This document shows, piece after piece, positions 35,201 to 46,516 of a stretch of DNA of 64,000 nucleotides; the stretch's first letter is position 1, and each line of letters opens with the position of its first letter. The notes beneath the pieces are model-generated. The model did no database searches, was not told the origin of the DNA, and was given only the letters and a program-made list of their open reading frames with translations. The position numbers were made by a program, and so were the translations under genes. Origin of the DNA: Xanthoparmelia taractica. Taxonomy: Eukaryota; Ascomycota; Lecanoromycetes; Lecanorales; Parmeliaceae. The stretch covers positions 1-64,000 of the forward strand of contig JANQBS010000201.1 of NCBI GenBank assembly GCA_033085395.1. The letters run 5' to 3'.

Positions 35201-36889
35201 GATAAGGCTGGAGTTGCCGTTGTCCTGTTGAATTATCCGTATGCCACCGTTCTTTGGCATTCCATACACAATATATTCATTTGTGGCGGTCCCCAAAGTT
35301 CGGTCTGCTTGGTCAAAATCTTTCTTGAATCGCGCGATGTTGACGACAGAGTCCTCTCGGATGGGGAGAGTGGCAGGTTTCTTTTGAGTGAGCTCGATGG
35401 ACACGAAGGGCCGCATGGGGAATTGGTGAACTTGGATGACACGGTTCGGGATCGAGTTCACTGCAGTTTCTTCGCCCTCAGCGCTCTCCCACTCATCGGC
35501 GCCCTTGCGCTGCGCAGCTTCATCGATCACCTCTTTGACCGCTTCTGCCATTGATGCTGGCATGGACTCTTCCAAGGCTCCCTGATTCTCAGCCTTGTCC
35601 AGTTCCTTTTTAACTTCCACAGCTGCATCATGAACAAGACCGTCCAACGCTGCTTGCTGTGCATCCTCGAGTTTTTCCTGCTTGACTTCCATTTTGCGTT
35701 CCTTCCCTTCAGCCTTCTCCTCAGCCCTGGCCAAAGCGCTTTCTACCTGTCGATCGACCTGGCTCCCAACGTCGTTCAAGGCTTGGGCGACCGTCTCAGC
35801 ATCTTTGCTAGGCGCACCAATGCCCATGAGGGCCTCGATCTGACTCCGGCCGTCATCGAGAGGCGGTGGCGTTGAAGTTTCGATACTCTGCAAGACTTCA
35901 TTGGCCGAAGGGGTAAGTTTCCGCCGTGACGATGCGTGGATGGCTGCCGGAGACGAAGATTTGATTTTGCGCTTGTTCATGTCGCCGTTGGGGGGAGCCT
36001 TAGGATTCGCACCGCGAGGGGAAGACGCAGCAAGGCTCTCGAACGGGTTGACGTACGTGAAGATAGGCCCGGTCTTTTGGGAGGGCTCTGCTTTTGGTAT
36101 GTCTTGTGGCTCGAATGGCGTGGGCGTAGCATTTTCATTGCTGCCGAAGAAACGTATCGGAGAGTCGTTACGTCGGGAGACGCTGCTCTTTGTATCTAAG
36201 ACAGATTGATGCTGGTTCTCTAGTGAAGAGCTTGCCAGATCTTCGGAAAGTTGATTGGTAGTAGCGTCTGTAGATCCGGACATTTTCTGCTGAGCGGCAT
36301 CAGCATCGGCTCGGGAGGTGGTTTGATTGAGAAGCTTCAGCAGAGCATCTTGATGCTTCGTTGAGGATGCAGCCGTTGTTTTCCCACGCTGCGTAGGTGT
36401 AGCTGATTTGCCTACTGTGAATGAGGCAACTAGATCCGACGCTGAGATACCCCGTCCATGTACGCTGTGGGTACTGGCACTGCCATACTCTTGTCCTGAT
36501 GGTGCCGCAGGTTGCTGCTGCGGAGAAGCTTGAGGTGAAGCTAGGTTGGTGCCGAACTTGAGTAAGTTGAGGAGGGGGTTGGTCATCTGGCTTGGGTTTG
36601 GTTGAGGGCCAGGAGGGGCTGGTGTGCGCACTGGAGTGTTGTGTCGGCTGGCATTGGTGTTGACACCGGAGGCATGTGAGTGAGGTGGTGGGAAGGCGGA
36701 TGAGAGATTAGGCGACATTATGCCTGACTGGTGAGATTGAGGTTGAGGTTGTGGTGAGCTTTGGGTTGCTGTGGACGTTGAATGTGGTTGAGTTGAGCTT
36801 TGGTGAGGGGTTGTATCCTCGCGCTTAGCCCGTAGATTGGCGAATAAGCCTGGCAAGTTGGATGCAGGATCAGGTGCAGATGTTGACAT
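32254..36889 (-). CDS. edc4: EDC4/Ge-1-like enhancer of mRNA decapping
   Basis: Scaffold of cytoplasmic mRNA decapping bodies. The protein has a long disordered Ser/Pro/Gln-rich N-terminus starting MSTSAPDPASNLPGLFANLR. A Glu/Lys helical stretch near residues 390-480 precedes a WD40-like propeller at about 490-900 (for example LRIWDIREL and LQLWDLCLG). A helical C-terminus carries SDFQLEILKLQQ and the Ge-1 C-terminal domain. The last part needs two introns. One starts GTACGT near 32716 and joins EEATIM to WLQSNQKVALFDNL. The other is near 32462-32413 and joins RLINPR to DPEIHEVSGKILD. The stop is then at 32254. The minus frame extends upstream through an ATC repeat, giving a spurious polyisoleucine N-terminus; the ATG at 36889 is the credible start. 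Central frame of more than 1,400 codons is intact. Confidence 0.9.
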
Positions 36890-36913
36890 GTCGGCGGTGA
36901 TACTGAAGAAGTA

Positions 36914-36931
36914 GGAGAAGAAGAAGAAGAA

Positions 36932-36973
<42 letters not shown>
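36914..36973. repeat. (GAA)n(GAT)n microsatellite in the EDC4 leader
   Basis: Uninterrupted GAA then GAT triplets lie about 25 nt upstream of the EDC4 start codon. They would be transcribed as ATC and TTC repeats in the 5' UTR. Confidence 0.95.
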
Positions 36974-36976
<3 letters not shown>

Positions 36977-38190
36977 GACCAAGTTGCGCAAAGAAGAGGA
37001 GGATGTTGAATGAGTAGAGTAGAGGTTAGGGAAAATAGAAGAAGGGGAAAGTTAATGGAGTTGTGTTGTTTTTTTTTTGGGTAGGGCCAAATTTTTTGCA
37101 TAATAATTAATATGGGGGGTGGGGGGGGGGGGGAAAAATAATTAAATAATTAGAGTAGTATTACTCGTATATTTTTTTTAATTTTTGCCGCGATAGATCT
37201 GGAGCTAACGGAATTTAGACTAATTTGGGACGGGTAGAATCTGGTGGCGATACTTTGACATGAACGGAAACGGCTTCAAGCATGCATTGGTGCATAAATC
37301 CATAAATCCATAAACCCCCCTTCGCCTGAATCGGTCAACTCCTTCCCAACCTAACTCAACTTGACAACCTTCACCAACGTTACGGCTACACTTTCAAAAA
37401 GTACTCATCACTCTTCACAATAGTATTGATGCTATATGAGAGAGCTTGACATATCCCATCCCTCCCTATTGCCATCCTTCTACTCCAATTACCCAACCAC
37501 GTGACCAGAATATACTTTACTGCAGGTCAAAGCCAGTTTTCCTCCATGTCATGCAACCCTACCCTATATATAGGACAAACACTGCAAGTAGTGCCAAACT
37601 ATCTACACAAAATGTGCGTGGGGGCAGAAGCAGGGTCGGGTACACGAGCAGGTCCCTAAATGTGCTTTGATACATGAAGCTCAAGCAATAATAATCATCT
37701 TCTAAGCCACCCTATTACCGCTCGAGGAATCCTCTCAGCATCCCCGGATTAGAATATTCCACTTCGGACACTCCAACCTCAGAGCCCCAAAGGTCTCGCA
37801 CCCTTTGCTTTGCTGCAAGTCGAGTAACTCTTAAACCGCTTACTTGATGCTTTAAAACCATATCTAATAACGATCTGCATCAGATATAGGACAGCCTGGA
37901 GAAGAAGGCCGGCCGGCCAGAACATTGACCCAACCACGCCCGATTTTGGATAAAAGCAAAACCATCAGGGTCAGTCAATAAGCCGCTTCGGAAGGATTTT
38001 TCGAAGCTCTTGTATAGTATGTAGTATCTATCTGCACCGCAGCCAATAAATTAGCCCATAAACTCTCTTCAATACAAAGAATTAATGACTCTTGACAAAC
38101 AAGAATTTTCTGAGCAACTACCGTCAGGGAATAGAAAGTCCAAAGCAAGAGTCAGGCCAGTCAGCCAAATGACTATGCAAGCCCGCAAAG
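36974..38190. other. EDC4 upstream region with G tract and tandem repeat
   Basis: No supported gene. It contains a near-pure G run at 37114-37133, AT-rich sequence around 37134-37190, and three tandem copies of CATAAATC-like units at 37293-37316. Short ORFs lack recognisable content. Confidence 0.6.
37114..37133. repeat. Poly-G tract upstream of EDC4
   Basis: Twenty bases, all G except one T, directly followed by an A-rich stretch. On the EDC4 coding strand it is a poly-C run about 225 nt upstream of the ATG. Confidence 0.95.
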
Positions 38191-38994
38191 TCAATAGCAA
38201 TCTATTGCACATGCGACAGAAGGCTTGGTCAGGATTAAGGCCCACCCGACCTTATCGGCCAGCTCGTCTCTCTTCCCTTTCCCAGACCACCAGACTGCGG
38301 GGCTCTGGTCATGGCGTGTCCGACAGACCCACGTGAAAAGTCTTTCCATCACAGCCGGTCGTGGCCATTTTTGGTCGAATTGCTTTTTGAAGAAGGAATA
38401 TCTACCCAGCTGATGCCGGGTCTCCGCGTTAAGGATGAATGCCTCGCCGATAATTTGGAGATTGCTTGAGACATGGCTCCACACTGCATTGAATGAGACA
38501 GGACTGAGGCTGTTGTTAATGTCGAAGATAATGATGACCATCTTATTGATACTATTGGAAAGAGTCGTCCACCTTCCGGATTCCTTATAATGCAGAAGCT
38601 CCCAGCGACGAACGTGAGGCACATGATACAATATTTGTAGATATTCCAAAGAAATGCATCTGAGGATTGCTAAACATTGACAGTAGCATTGACACCTTCC
38701 TATCGAAGATAGAAGGGCAAAAGCGGTGTCAATTTCACACCTCAGTAGTATTGATATCTACCCTATGAAGAAGGCATGACACCAATATATGGCGGTAGTA
38801 AAACGGTCAAGGCAATTCCATGCCCATTCAAGTTTGCATTGGCGTACCAATGAATAAAAATGTATCAATGCCGGACTTTCTAAAGGATGGTTCAAGTACT
38901 CAAGGACTCCGGAAGGCGCGACGGTGTACTTCGTAACTGAAGACTTGTATTCATCTGCAATGAAGTGGAAACGCGTGAGCCATGGACGAGGCAA
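38191..38994 (-). CDS. Hypothetical protein, possibly two exons
   Basis: Two minus-strand ORFs (38994-38758 and 38649-38191) have natural-looking composition: YTVAPSGVLEYLNHPLESPA in the first and AVWSHVSSNLQIIGEAFILN in the second. The in-between reading CEIDTAFALLSSIGRCQCYC also looks protein-like and continues into the second ORF, so one gene with an intron near 38740-38765 is possible. I could not find a clean splice pair. I do not recognise the family and cannot exclude a relic. Confidence 0.35.
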
Positions 38995-39210
38995 ATCGGG
39001 ATTGGCGCCAAGACTCTAAGGGCTCAACCGCTCGCGGCTTCTGTTGCGATTTCACTCCTACTCCTACATACCAAATTGACTTGTGCAGCACAGAAGCCAA
39101 AGAGAATTCCACTCTACTCCCTTCATTCCATACTAATACACAATAATTCAGAGGAATAACCCAGAGTCTGGACTGATTCCTTTGTCCCACGACACGCTCT
39201 CATCTCAATC

Positions 39211-40696
39211 ATGTCTTCCCCTTCACTTTCAGATCATTCTCTCCCTCTGTCACCCGAGCCTGAAGCAGGTCATGATCCAGGAGATCCAAACCAATCCATA
39301 GAAGATCTCCAAGACCCTCTAGCAGCACCCGCTGGCAACCCTAGAGCAGATATGGATGATATTTCAGATAATGAGTCTATCCTTTCCGATGTCGACGAAG
39401 CCCAGTTCGAAGACTTCGATCCCAATCAGATTGCCATCGAGGAACGTCCCGCCATAGCCGTCGATGAAGACAACGTCAAGCTCCTGGGGCGGCACAAGCG
39501 CAAGCGGGACGGGGACGTCGATGGAGAAGGGACCAAGAAGAAGAAAAAGGAGGGAAAGAGAGAAAAGCCCAAGAAAATCAGAAAGAAGCAGGACAGTGAC
39601 GATGACTTCAGCGGTGGGCAGGAGATAGAGGGGAAGAGAGTCCGCAAGAAGAAGGCATTCGCAGAGAGCGGGGACAAAGTGCGAAAGGAGAAGCCAAAGG
39701 CTAGGAGAGCGACCCCAGAAAATGAGGAGGCGATGGATCCTGAGGAGCGTAAGTCCGATGTCCTCTTGTCACAGCACATGTTGAGTGGAAGCTAATGGTC
39801 CTGTGTACATAGGACGTCGACGTGCCCTTGATAGAGCTATGGACGCTGCACTCAAGAACCCAACCAAGCGACGCCGTAGGGCAGGCGAAATTGTACATCT
39901 CATCCATCTGTTATCACCCTCTAAGCTCCATTGACATCCCATTTAGGACCTCAACAGTATGGCTGATGAAGAAATTGCACACCTCCGCAACCGTATGGCC
40001 GAAGCCGCCGAACTCGACGTCACAGCCCGCAACTCCATACCCCCAAAGCCAGCCATGCACAAGCTCCGTCTGCTCCCCGAAGTGACCGCGCTCCTCAATC
40101 GCAACAGCCGTGAAGTGGAAAACGCCATCGTCGACCCTGAAAACAACCTTCTCGAGTCCGTTCGCTTCTTCCTCGAGCCTCTCTCCGACGGCTCCTTACC
40201 AGCCTACAACATCCAGCGCGAACTCTTCGCCAGCTTGGCAAGACTCCCGATTGATAAAGAAAGCTTGATATCCAGCGGCATTGGCAAAGTAGTCCTCTTC
40301 TACACCAAATCCAAAAAGCCCGAGCTCTCCATCAAACGTGCGGCCGAGCGCCTCTTGGGAGAGTGGACGCGCCCCATCCTCAAACGCAGCGATGACTACC
40401 GCAAACGTGTCCTCGCATCCGCAGATTACGATCCCACTGCGCGCCGCCCAAAGCAAGCCCATCCCCTGTCGGCTGCCGAGACGGCAAGCCAGGCTAGAGA
40501 GAGGGCTTTGGCGCCGCCGAGAACGACCAACAGAGCTAGAGTGGAGGTCGATAGGAAAACTTATACCATTGTGCCGAGGAGCGGGCAGGTGGCTGGTGGC
40601 ATGTTTGCACGACCTTTAGGGGCGAGTGGTGAGGACGCATTTAGAAGGATGAAGGCGAGACAGGCTGCAGCGGCTGGGAAAGGTCCAAGGCGATAG
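39211..40696 (+). CDS. iws1: Transcription elongation factor Iws1/Spn1
   Basis: Partner of Spt6 on elongating RNA polymerase II. Three exons (39211-39748, 39813-39892, 39947-40696) give 455 residues. The N-terminal half is acidic then strongly basic, with Lys-rich nuclear-localisation-like runs (KRKRD, KKKKKEGKREK). The C-terminal half is the TFIIS N-terminal (LW-type) domain: LRLLPEVTALLNRNSREVEN, then LESVRFFLEPLSDGSLPAYN, then VVLFYTKSKKPELSIKRAAE and LLGEWTRPILKRSDDY. It ends MKARQAAAAGKGPRR. Splice joins keep the frame (EER/RRRALDRAMD and AGEI/DLNSMADEE). The domain match is clear and length is usual for fungal Iws1. Confidence 0.94.
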
Positions 40697-41074
40697 AGTG
40701 ATTTGTCCGCGAGAAAATGGGCGTGCAATTTTATGGTAAGTTGTTGCAAGAGTGTGTGGGAACATGCCACTGTTCCCTCCGTAGTAGAATGCGTGGTCTG
40801 ATACCGAACCAGACTTCGTTCAAACATCAAGCATACCGTTGAGACGACATGGGCCACACCTAACGGAAGATTTAAACTCGAACATCTTGTGCAGCCACCG
40901 AAGACTCTTGTTTCGGAAAGGATATTTAAGAATATAATTCATCGTCTCGATCATTGAACCATCCTATCCGATGTATCCATGCCATCCAAAACTAGTCATC
41001 CACAATAACACCCTCGCTCAAAGCAGATTTCCTCCATCATCAAAAGAATTCAAATTCAAATTCTCCCTTGTCCG
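40697..41074. other. Convergent intergenic region
   Basis: Between the iws1 and CTL-transporter 3' ends. No gene or repeat seen. Confidence 0.4.
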
Positions 41075-43480
41075 CTACCTCCTTCCCCTACCAATGAAGC
41101 CTTCCGTCTCTTCGTCCGCCGCCGCCGGATCATCTCCAAACAGCCACTCCGCCTCCCTACAGTACCTGACTTCTCCTTGCCCCTTCCCTACCTCGCTTCC
41201 CCAACAAACAACCACCGCGTCCACCACACCAGCCACGACACCGTCCATGGCGCCGAGCACCCCCCAGCCTATCGCCGCTGCTATCAGCCCTACGACGTAG
41301 GCGTAGAGACTGCCTTTGACGGTGGATCCCGGTGCGCCTTCAGCATTGGTGAGAGTAAGGGAGCGCGCCGTGCTGACCCAGCCGCCAAAGCCGAGCGCGA
41401 GGGATGTGATGAGGCGTGTTGCGCGGAGGAGGAGAAGCGACAAGGTATACGAATGGAGCGGTACTCGGGGGATCGAGTTGCGAGCACGGAAGTTGGCCGA
41501 GCGGGGAGCGTTGGGGGCGAGGAAAGACAGGCGAGCGAGAGCCCGGGAGGAGGTGGTGAGTGATTGCGAGTGGATGGCGCTGTAGGTGAGCGTCAAGGGG
41601 TTGGTGAGAGTGGCGATGGAAGACGGAATGACGGTGTAGGAGCAAATTCCTGCGAGGGCGAGGACGCGGCGAGGGAGGATCAGGAACGGGAGGCGGATGA
41701 CAAGTGCGAGAAGCGTAGCGAGGCAGATGGTGCCAAATAGGGTTGTAGTGGCGTGGGAGAAGGCTGCGTTGATGACTTCCCGGGAGGTGGGCGCTGGGAC
41801 GGTAAGGCGATGGAAGTACCATTGGGAGACTGTCGCTGCAGTGGTCGCGCGCTGGATGCCGGAGAGGACACCGAGTGTCCAGAGGTAGACTAGCACGAAG
41901 AACGCGCCGAGCCACCAAGTGCTGGCGTCGATTACGAAGAAAGCTTTGGCGTTTGAGAGGTGGCCGCCCAGAAATACGCGCGTGAACATTGCCATCCATA
42001 CCCATGACCATATGATGACGCCGATGAGGGTTGCGAAGCCGACCACCAGCAAGCCAGGGTTTGCAGCAAGGATCTTGCAGCAGAACTCAAGAGTGCTGAT
42101 TGCTTTGCCCATCGAATAACGACCCTTGTATACCGAGAACGCCCATACAAAGGCTAGGACCCCAGGTATAAAGGCAAACCAGCGCATTGCCTTGTCCTGG
42201 ATGCTGGCCCCGTGGTATTGTCCTCTATAGCTCGCGATGAGCGGGTAGAGGAAGAACGAGAAGAGGATGACAGGGACAGCCACAAGAATCGTGTAGACCA
42301 GTGGTCGGACATAGGACCGTAGAACTGCTAGCCAGAGCAAAGACACGATCACTGCCACTAGAGTATCGATAGCCAATAGGTGGTAGGATGCATGCAGCGT
42401 CGTATAGACAGTATCGCCCAAAGGATGCTTGAGCGATGGCGCCGCAGTATGTAGGTACACAAGTAGGAAGCTTGCGAACAAAGCTGCTAGGGAAATGAGA
42501 TATAAAGAACCCCAGAAAACATCATATCGTGGGGGCTCCTCCATAGGGTACGAGACAGTCGGTGGAGTTGAAGATGAGTCGGACTCTGGTGGACGTGGTC
42601 TATCGTGAACATCGTTAGGGCTTGTCTCCTGCGGTAAGAAGGGTAAATTTGTATTGAAAGGTGTCGTTGGCGTTCTCCAAAATTGCTGTACCGACGGAGG
42701 GTCATCGTCTTGTGGGATCTCAATAGCCAGGTCGTCCGGAGGAGCGTCCTTGTCCAGACCATCCGTACTGCTCCGGGTGGTGCTCTCAAGCCCAACATCT
42801 ACCATTCTGCCTTTTCCATTACTGCTTCCCGTACTATCTACCCTCGCAAGAAGAAGGCCGTCATCCCGCTCTACCTTCGCGGTTCCCGATCCTTTACTGC
42901 GCCCTCGTGCCTTATCGCCCATCCACGAGCTCTTGATACCTCCACCTCTGCCATACCCCCGATCTTCTTTAGTCCTGGCGTCACTGCTTTCTTCTAGCCC
43001 CGAACCTCTGCCCGCCTCATCTTCAGCCTCAGAAGACTCCTCCAAGCGACTTCCGCCGAATTGTCGTCTCGACTTTTGTAGTGCGTAGAAGTCGGCTACC
43101 TCTCTTTCGTGCTCTTCTTCGTCGTCTTCCTCTCTAAACTGATCTGTAGCGCTGTAGAAGAGTGGAGCGTTAGGTGCAGCGGCACGTGACGCAAAGGGAA
43201 ACTGCGAGAAGTGAGACGCGCTGGTTTGGTAGGGGTTGCCTAAGGCTGGGCGTTGAAGGTAAGATCTTGAAGGAAACCTGAAAGAAGCCTGCTCTGGACG
43301 CCGTTGCCTTTGTAAAGGGTTTCTTGGCGGTTCTTCTGGTGGGCCCAAGCCAACTCTGGATTGTGACTGAGCGAGGAACCGGCTAGCATCTGTAATAACT
43401 CATCAGCCTGGCTGGTTCTTCGAAAGTTCGAATAGTAACATCAAGCCGGACATAGGTGTCCTCACATTCCGAAAACATGT
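41075..43480 (-). CDS. Choline-transporter-like (CTL/Pns1 family) membrane protein
   Basis: Multi-pass membrane protein of the CTL/Pns1 family; the transported substrate in fungi is not settled. Two exons, 43480-43468 and 43389-41075, give 775 residues. The 13-nt first exon encodes MFSE plus one base and joins YASRFLAQSQSRVGLGPP, which is the conserved start; the long exon alone has no ATG at its 5' end. Residues up to about 290 are charged and disordered. Around ten membrane spans follow, from VFWGSLYLISLAALFASFLL onward, including the family stretch VSQWYFHRL and a C-terminal span pair VVGLIAAAIGWGVLG and VVAGVVDAVVVCW. The extended soluble N-terminus is typical of filamentous fungal members. 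Confidence 0.88.
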
Positions 43481-44094
43481 TGAACTCAGTATATGTTGGT
43501 CAGGAGTCTTTTTGATGCCTCCGAGGAGGCAGTCTTGCGGTGAGCTCTCGGCGGCGATAAGGTATCTGGGAGTAATGACGTCCGCCGGGCACTGGTGTGC
43601 TGGAAGAAGAAAAACAGTCACGGATTTTCAAGGAATGGAGTACATGTTTCTTATGCTCCAGTGTCAGGTTTATCGTCTAAGAGTAGTAATACATCACGCG
43701 TAAATATATCAAGTGAGAGTATTCACTCAGTCTTGTGTCTTAAAACAGTCATACGCCGGTCCGGGGTGCCCTAAGCCGCGGGTGTCCCGGTTTTATTTAG
43801 GCGCTGGCTTTTATGCCTTTATGCTTAATGCTCCAGGCTTTGTGCTTTATGCACGCCAAGATATAAAGACATCATTGTTGAGATATCCTGCTCAAAGTAA
43901 AGCAATTATGTGATTCCCAACATCATCTGTTAAATTTACGTCAAACCTCTAACCATCGACACTACTGCTGATATTGAACTATGGCACTTCAGCTTGTCCA
44001 TCAACAACAACCGATCAGTCATCTAATATCGTAACACAGTTAGCCAACAAGCCAGCCGATATCGTCCTCATTCAGCGACAATAAAGGCAGAAAT
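43481..44094. other. Divergent promoter region
   Basis: About 610 bp between the CTL transporter (minus) and the Rab-like gene (plus). Short ORFs only. Confidence 0.4.
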
Positions 44095-44901
44095 ATGTCA
44101 CAACCATGGGATTATATCGCCAAGCTTGTTTGCATTGGTGACTCTGGGACGGGCAAATCCAGCCTCACAATAAGGCTCTGTGAAGGCCGTTTCTCGCCTC
44201 ATCATGATGTAACGATTGGCGTGGAGTTTGGATCCCGTATCGTCGCTGTTGGGCCACCCGCCTCCAAGTCCATCTCTCCGAATTCTCCAGATCCGGGGCA
44301 TCCGTCCAGTGAAGTCAGACAGAAACGCATGAAGCTCTCCCTCTGGGACACAGCAGGTCAAGAAACATACAAGTCGATAACAAGATCCTACTTCCGCGGT
44401 GCTTCCGGAGCACTACTAGTTTACGATATAACTCGGCGATCAACCTTCGAGCACGCGACGGCATGGTTACATGACCTCAGACAGATTGCAGAGGAGGGAA
44501 TTGTCGTTATACTCGTAGGCAACAAAAGTGATTTGGCTTCGTCAAGCACCGTTACTTCAGGAGTGGCAAACGGCGAGGCGCAAGGTTTAGAAGCCGCAAA
44601 CCAAAGGGCCGTGACTGTTCACGAGGCAGAAGAGTGGTGCAGAAGGAATGGAGTGATGTCGTACGTCGAAACGTCTGCAAGGAGTGGGCAGAATGTTGAA
44701 AAAGCGTTTTTGGAAGTCGCGGAACGCATATATGAGAACGTGGAGCGGGGAAAATATGATTTGAATGACCGGAGGAGTGGTGTTCGGGGACCAGGAGCTG
44801 GTGCCGCTGGCAAAGGTGGTGGTGGTGGGGTCGTGAGGGTGGGGATGAATGATATCGGCGGTGGAAAAGGTGGGAGAGGATGGAGTGGAGGATGTTGCTG
44901 A
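44095..44901 (+). CDS. Rab2/4/14-like GTPase with two insertions
   Basis: Intronless Rab GTPase of 268 residues, longer than the usual 200-220. Motifs are the P-loop GDSGTGKSS, switch I VTIGVEFGS, WDTAGQETYKS, YDITRRSTFEHA, NKSD and ETSARSGQNV, with a C-terminal GGCC for prenylation. The sequence WDYIAKLVCIGDSGTGKSSL and VEFGSRIV place it nearest the Rab2/Rab4/Rab14 group. Two Ser/Pro/Gly-rich inserts are present: about 30 residues after FGSRIVAVG, between the switch regions, and about 20 residues after NKSDLASS. The hypervariable tail is Gly-rich. Reading through one exon with no stop argues that the inserts are translated. Role by family would be endosomal or Golgi recycling. Confidence 0.85.
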   Translation: MSQPWDYIAKLVCIGDSGTGKSSLTIRLCEGRFSPHHDVTIGVEFGSRIVAVGPPASKSISPNSPDPGHPSSEVRQKRMKLSLWDTAGQETYKSITRSYFRGASGALLVYDITRRSTFEHATAWLHDLRQIAEEGIVVILVGNKSDLASSSTVTSGVANGEAQGLEAANQRAVTVHEAEEWCRRNGVMSYVETSARSGQNVEKAFLEVAERIYENVERGKYDLNDRRSGVRGPGAGAAGKGGGGGVVRVGMNDIGGGKGGRGWSGGCC

Positions 44902-45394
44902 CGGGCGACGAATTCGAAAGAGAGCTGTACGATATGGAAGGATACGATGGATGAGTAATGCATCGCGAAAGGCGCTGGGTAGGAGCAAGAATAGACTACT
45001 GTGATCATAAAGGGAGCATCCCTTCGGAACCCATACCATATGTGATCACTTTCATTTCAAGAAGAATACTATCGGTCGTGGGTAGAAAATGGTAGCAATA
45101 GAACTACCAGTGCACTTGGTATTTCGGCCCTAGACAACACGAATGTTTCAAGCTACGTGAAAACCAAGATCCACCAGTGCGTATATCTCCTGTGAAAAGC
45201 TCTATGCATCTGTACAGGTGCCCGAGTATAAACAAATGTCACGCCGAGGTCTCTAACCTCTGCACCAATTGCTTCCCAGTCTCCCGTATCTTGAATTCAT
45301 GGTGGAGCGCATATAGGAGAGTGATGCCTGTAGGTCGATTGAAAAGCTGTCAAAGCAATGAGGTAGAATACACAAGCAACCATTCCCTCGGTAA
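44902..45394. other. Convergent intergenic region
   Basis: Between the Rab-like gene and cox5 3' ends. ORFs opposite the Rab gene here are shadows of its Gly-rich tail. Nothing else seen. Confidence 0.4.
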
Positions 45395-46216
45395 TTATTC
45401 ATCGTCGTCTGAGGGAATACCCCCTTTTCTTGGCTTGCTCTGCACCATTCCTTTGCCCTTATAGCCTTCAGATGATATACCTGTGATCGGTTCTGTTTTT
45501 TGGTTCTGGTAAAACAACCTCGTTAGTGCGATAGAGCTTAAGATAGGCAGAGCGATGCCTCGCGCATGCTGATTAGTGTGGCGTACCTTTAGATATTCGT
45601 TGCTCATTTCTTGATATTGGGCGGTCATCGTCTTTGGCGCTGGACGAGCAAACATCCGTATGGTACAGAAGAGAACGAAGGAAATGCCTACGCCGAGCAT
45701 TGTCATTCGGAAAATATACCAGTTTTCACCAGGCGGAGGGAGAGCGCGAGGACCATGAGGCCCAAAAGCTATCCAGTACGCTGTGTTTCAGGAGCACGTT
45801 AACAGTGGAACATGGCGAGACGCAAGGTGTAAGAACATTTGCCAATGGTCTAACTTCACGCGGAGGACGCAAGCAGAGCGTCTGGATTCGAAAACACCGG
45901 TGACAAGCTTAATTCATGCTCACTTACCAGCTTTCCTCTCTTGAAGGGTTAGTTCATGCCAGTCATTTTTCATCCTATCCCTCAATGCCATCCACAAATC
46001 AGCCTGTTCCTGAGGCGGCATGTTTTCCCATCGCTTCTCAATCTGCGAGAGAGTCGGGTTGGATATAGCATGTGCAGCGACTGAGCGGGTTTGTTGCTTT
46101 TTCGCATCGAATGTGCATAGTGGGAGCGCGGTTCGAGGGTTTCGGAGAGCCGTGCGAATTGAAGGACCTCGGATTGACGGTGAGCTGGGAGCTGCTCGAG
46201 GGAACGATCGAAACAT
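45395..46216 (-). CDS. cox5: Cytochrome c oxidase subunit IV (Cox5 type), mitochondrial
   Basis: Nuclear-encoded subunit of respiratory complex IV in the inner membrane. The presequence MFRSFPRAAPSSPSIRGPS is Arg/Ser-rich without acidic residues. The mature part has ISNPTLSQIEKRWENMPPQE, then LWMALRDRMKNDWHELTLQE, the span region WYIFRMTMLGVGISFVLFCT, and MTAQYQEMSNEYLK. The C-terminus ends GIPSDDDE. Two introns separate three exons: one after ERKAGK (near 45930-45785) leads to AYWIAFGPHGPRALPPPGEN, and another after the NEYLK part (near 45590-45510). The gene is divergent from atp2, sharing about 300 bp. Family match is strong. Confidence 0.92.
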
Positions 46217-46516
46217 TGTGTAGGTCCGCAGCGTTGTTGACAGGATGGATGGATGACGAAGCTCCTCGCAAAACGTGAGAGCTCAATTGATCATGATCCG
46301 CATAAATGAATAGTAGTGAGCTCGGTGAGTGGTGATTGTATGTTGTCGTAGTTGACGTTCATAAATTGGGTTCACGAACTAGCGCCAAAAAGCTAGCTGA
46401 TGCTAGCGGGAAATGGAATTTCGACCTAAAGTGATGTTCTCCTCTGTCAATCAAGCCCTACTGCCATCATCCCTATACTCTATCACCACTCTTACCGTGC
46501 TGCTACATCAATCACA
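46217..46516. promoter_or_regulatory. Shared cox5/atp2 divergent promoter with CCAAT box
   Basis: Only 300 bp separate the start codons of cox5 (minus) and atp2 (plus), so both promoters lie here. A CCAAT pentamer is on the minus strand at 46365-46369 (ATTGG on plus), near the middle. CCAAT is the site of the HAP complex that regulates respiratory genes in fungi; its use here is inference. No clear TATA box in either direction. Confidence 0.6.

Noticed and set aside
36890..36991. Polyisoleucine/phenylalanine N-terminus of the EDC4 frame
   Set aside because: It is translation of the GAA/GAT microsatellite upstream of the credible ATG at 36889; no isoleucine run is expected in this family.
41340..42011. 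223-codon minus-strand ORF rich in Arg, Pro and His
   Set aside because: Alternative frame of the CTL transporter's membrane region; composition is that of a shadow.
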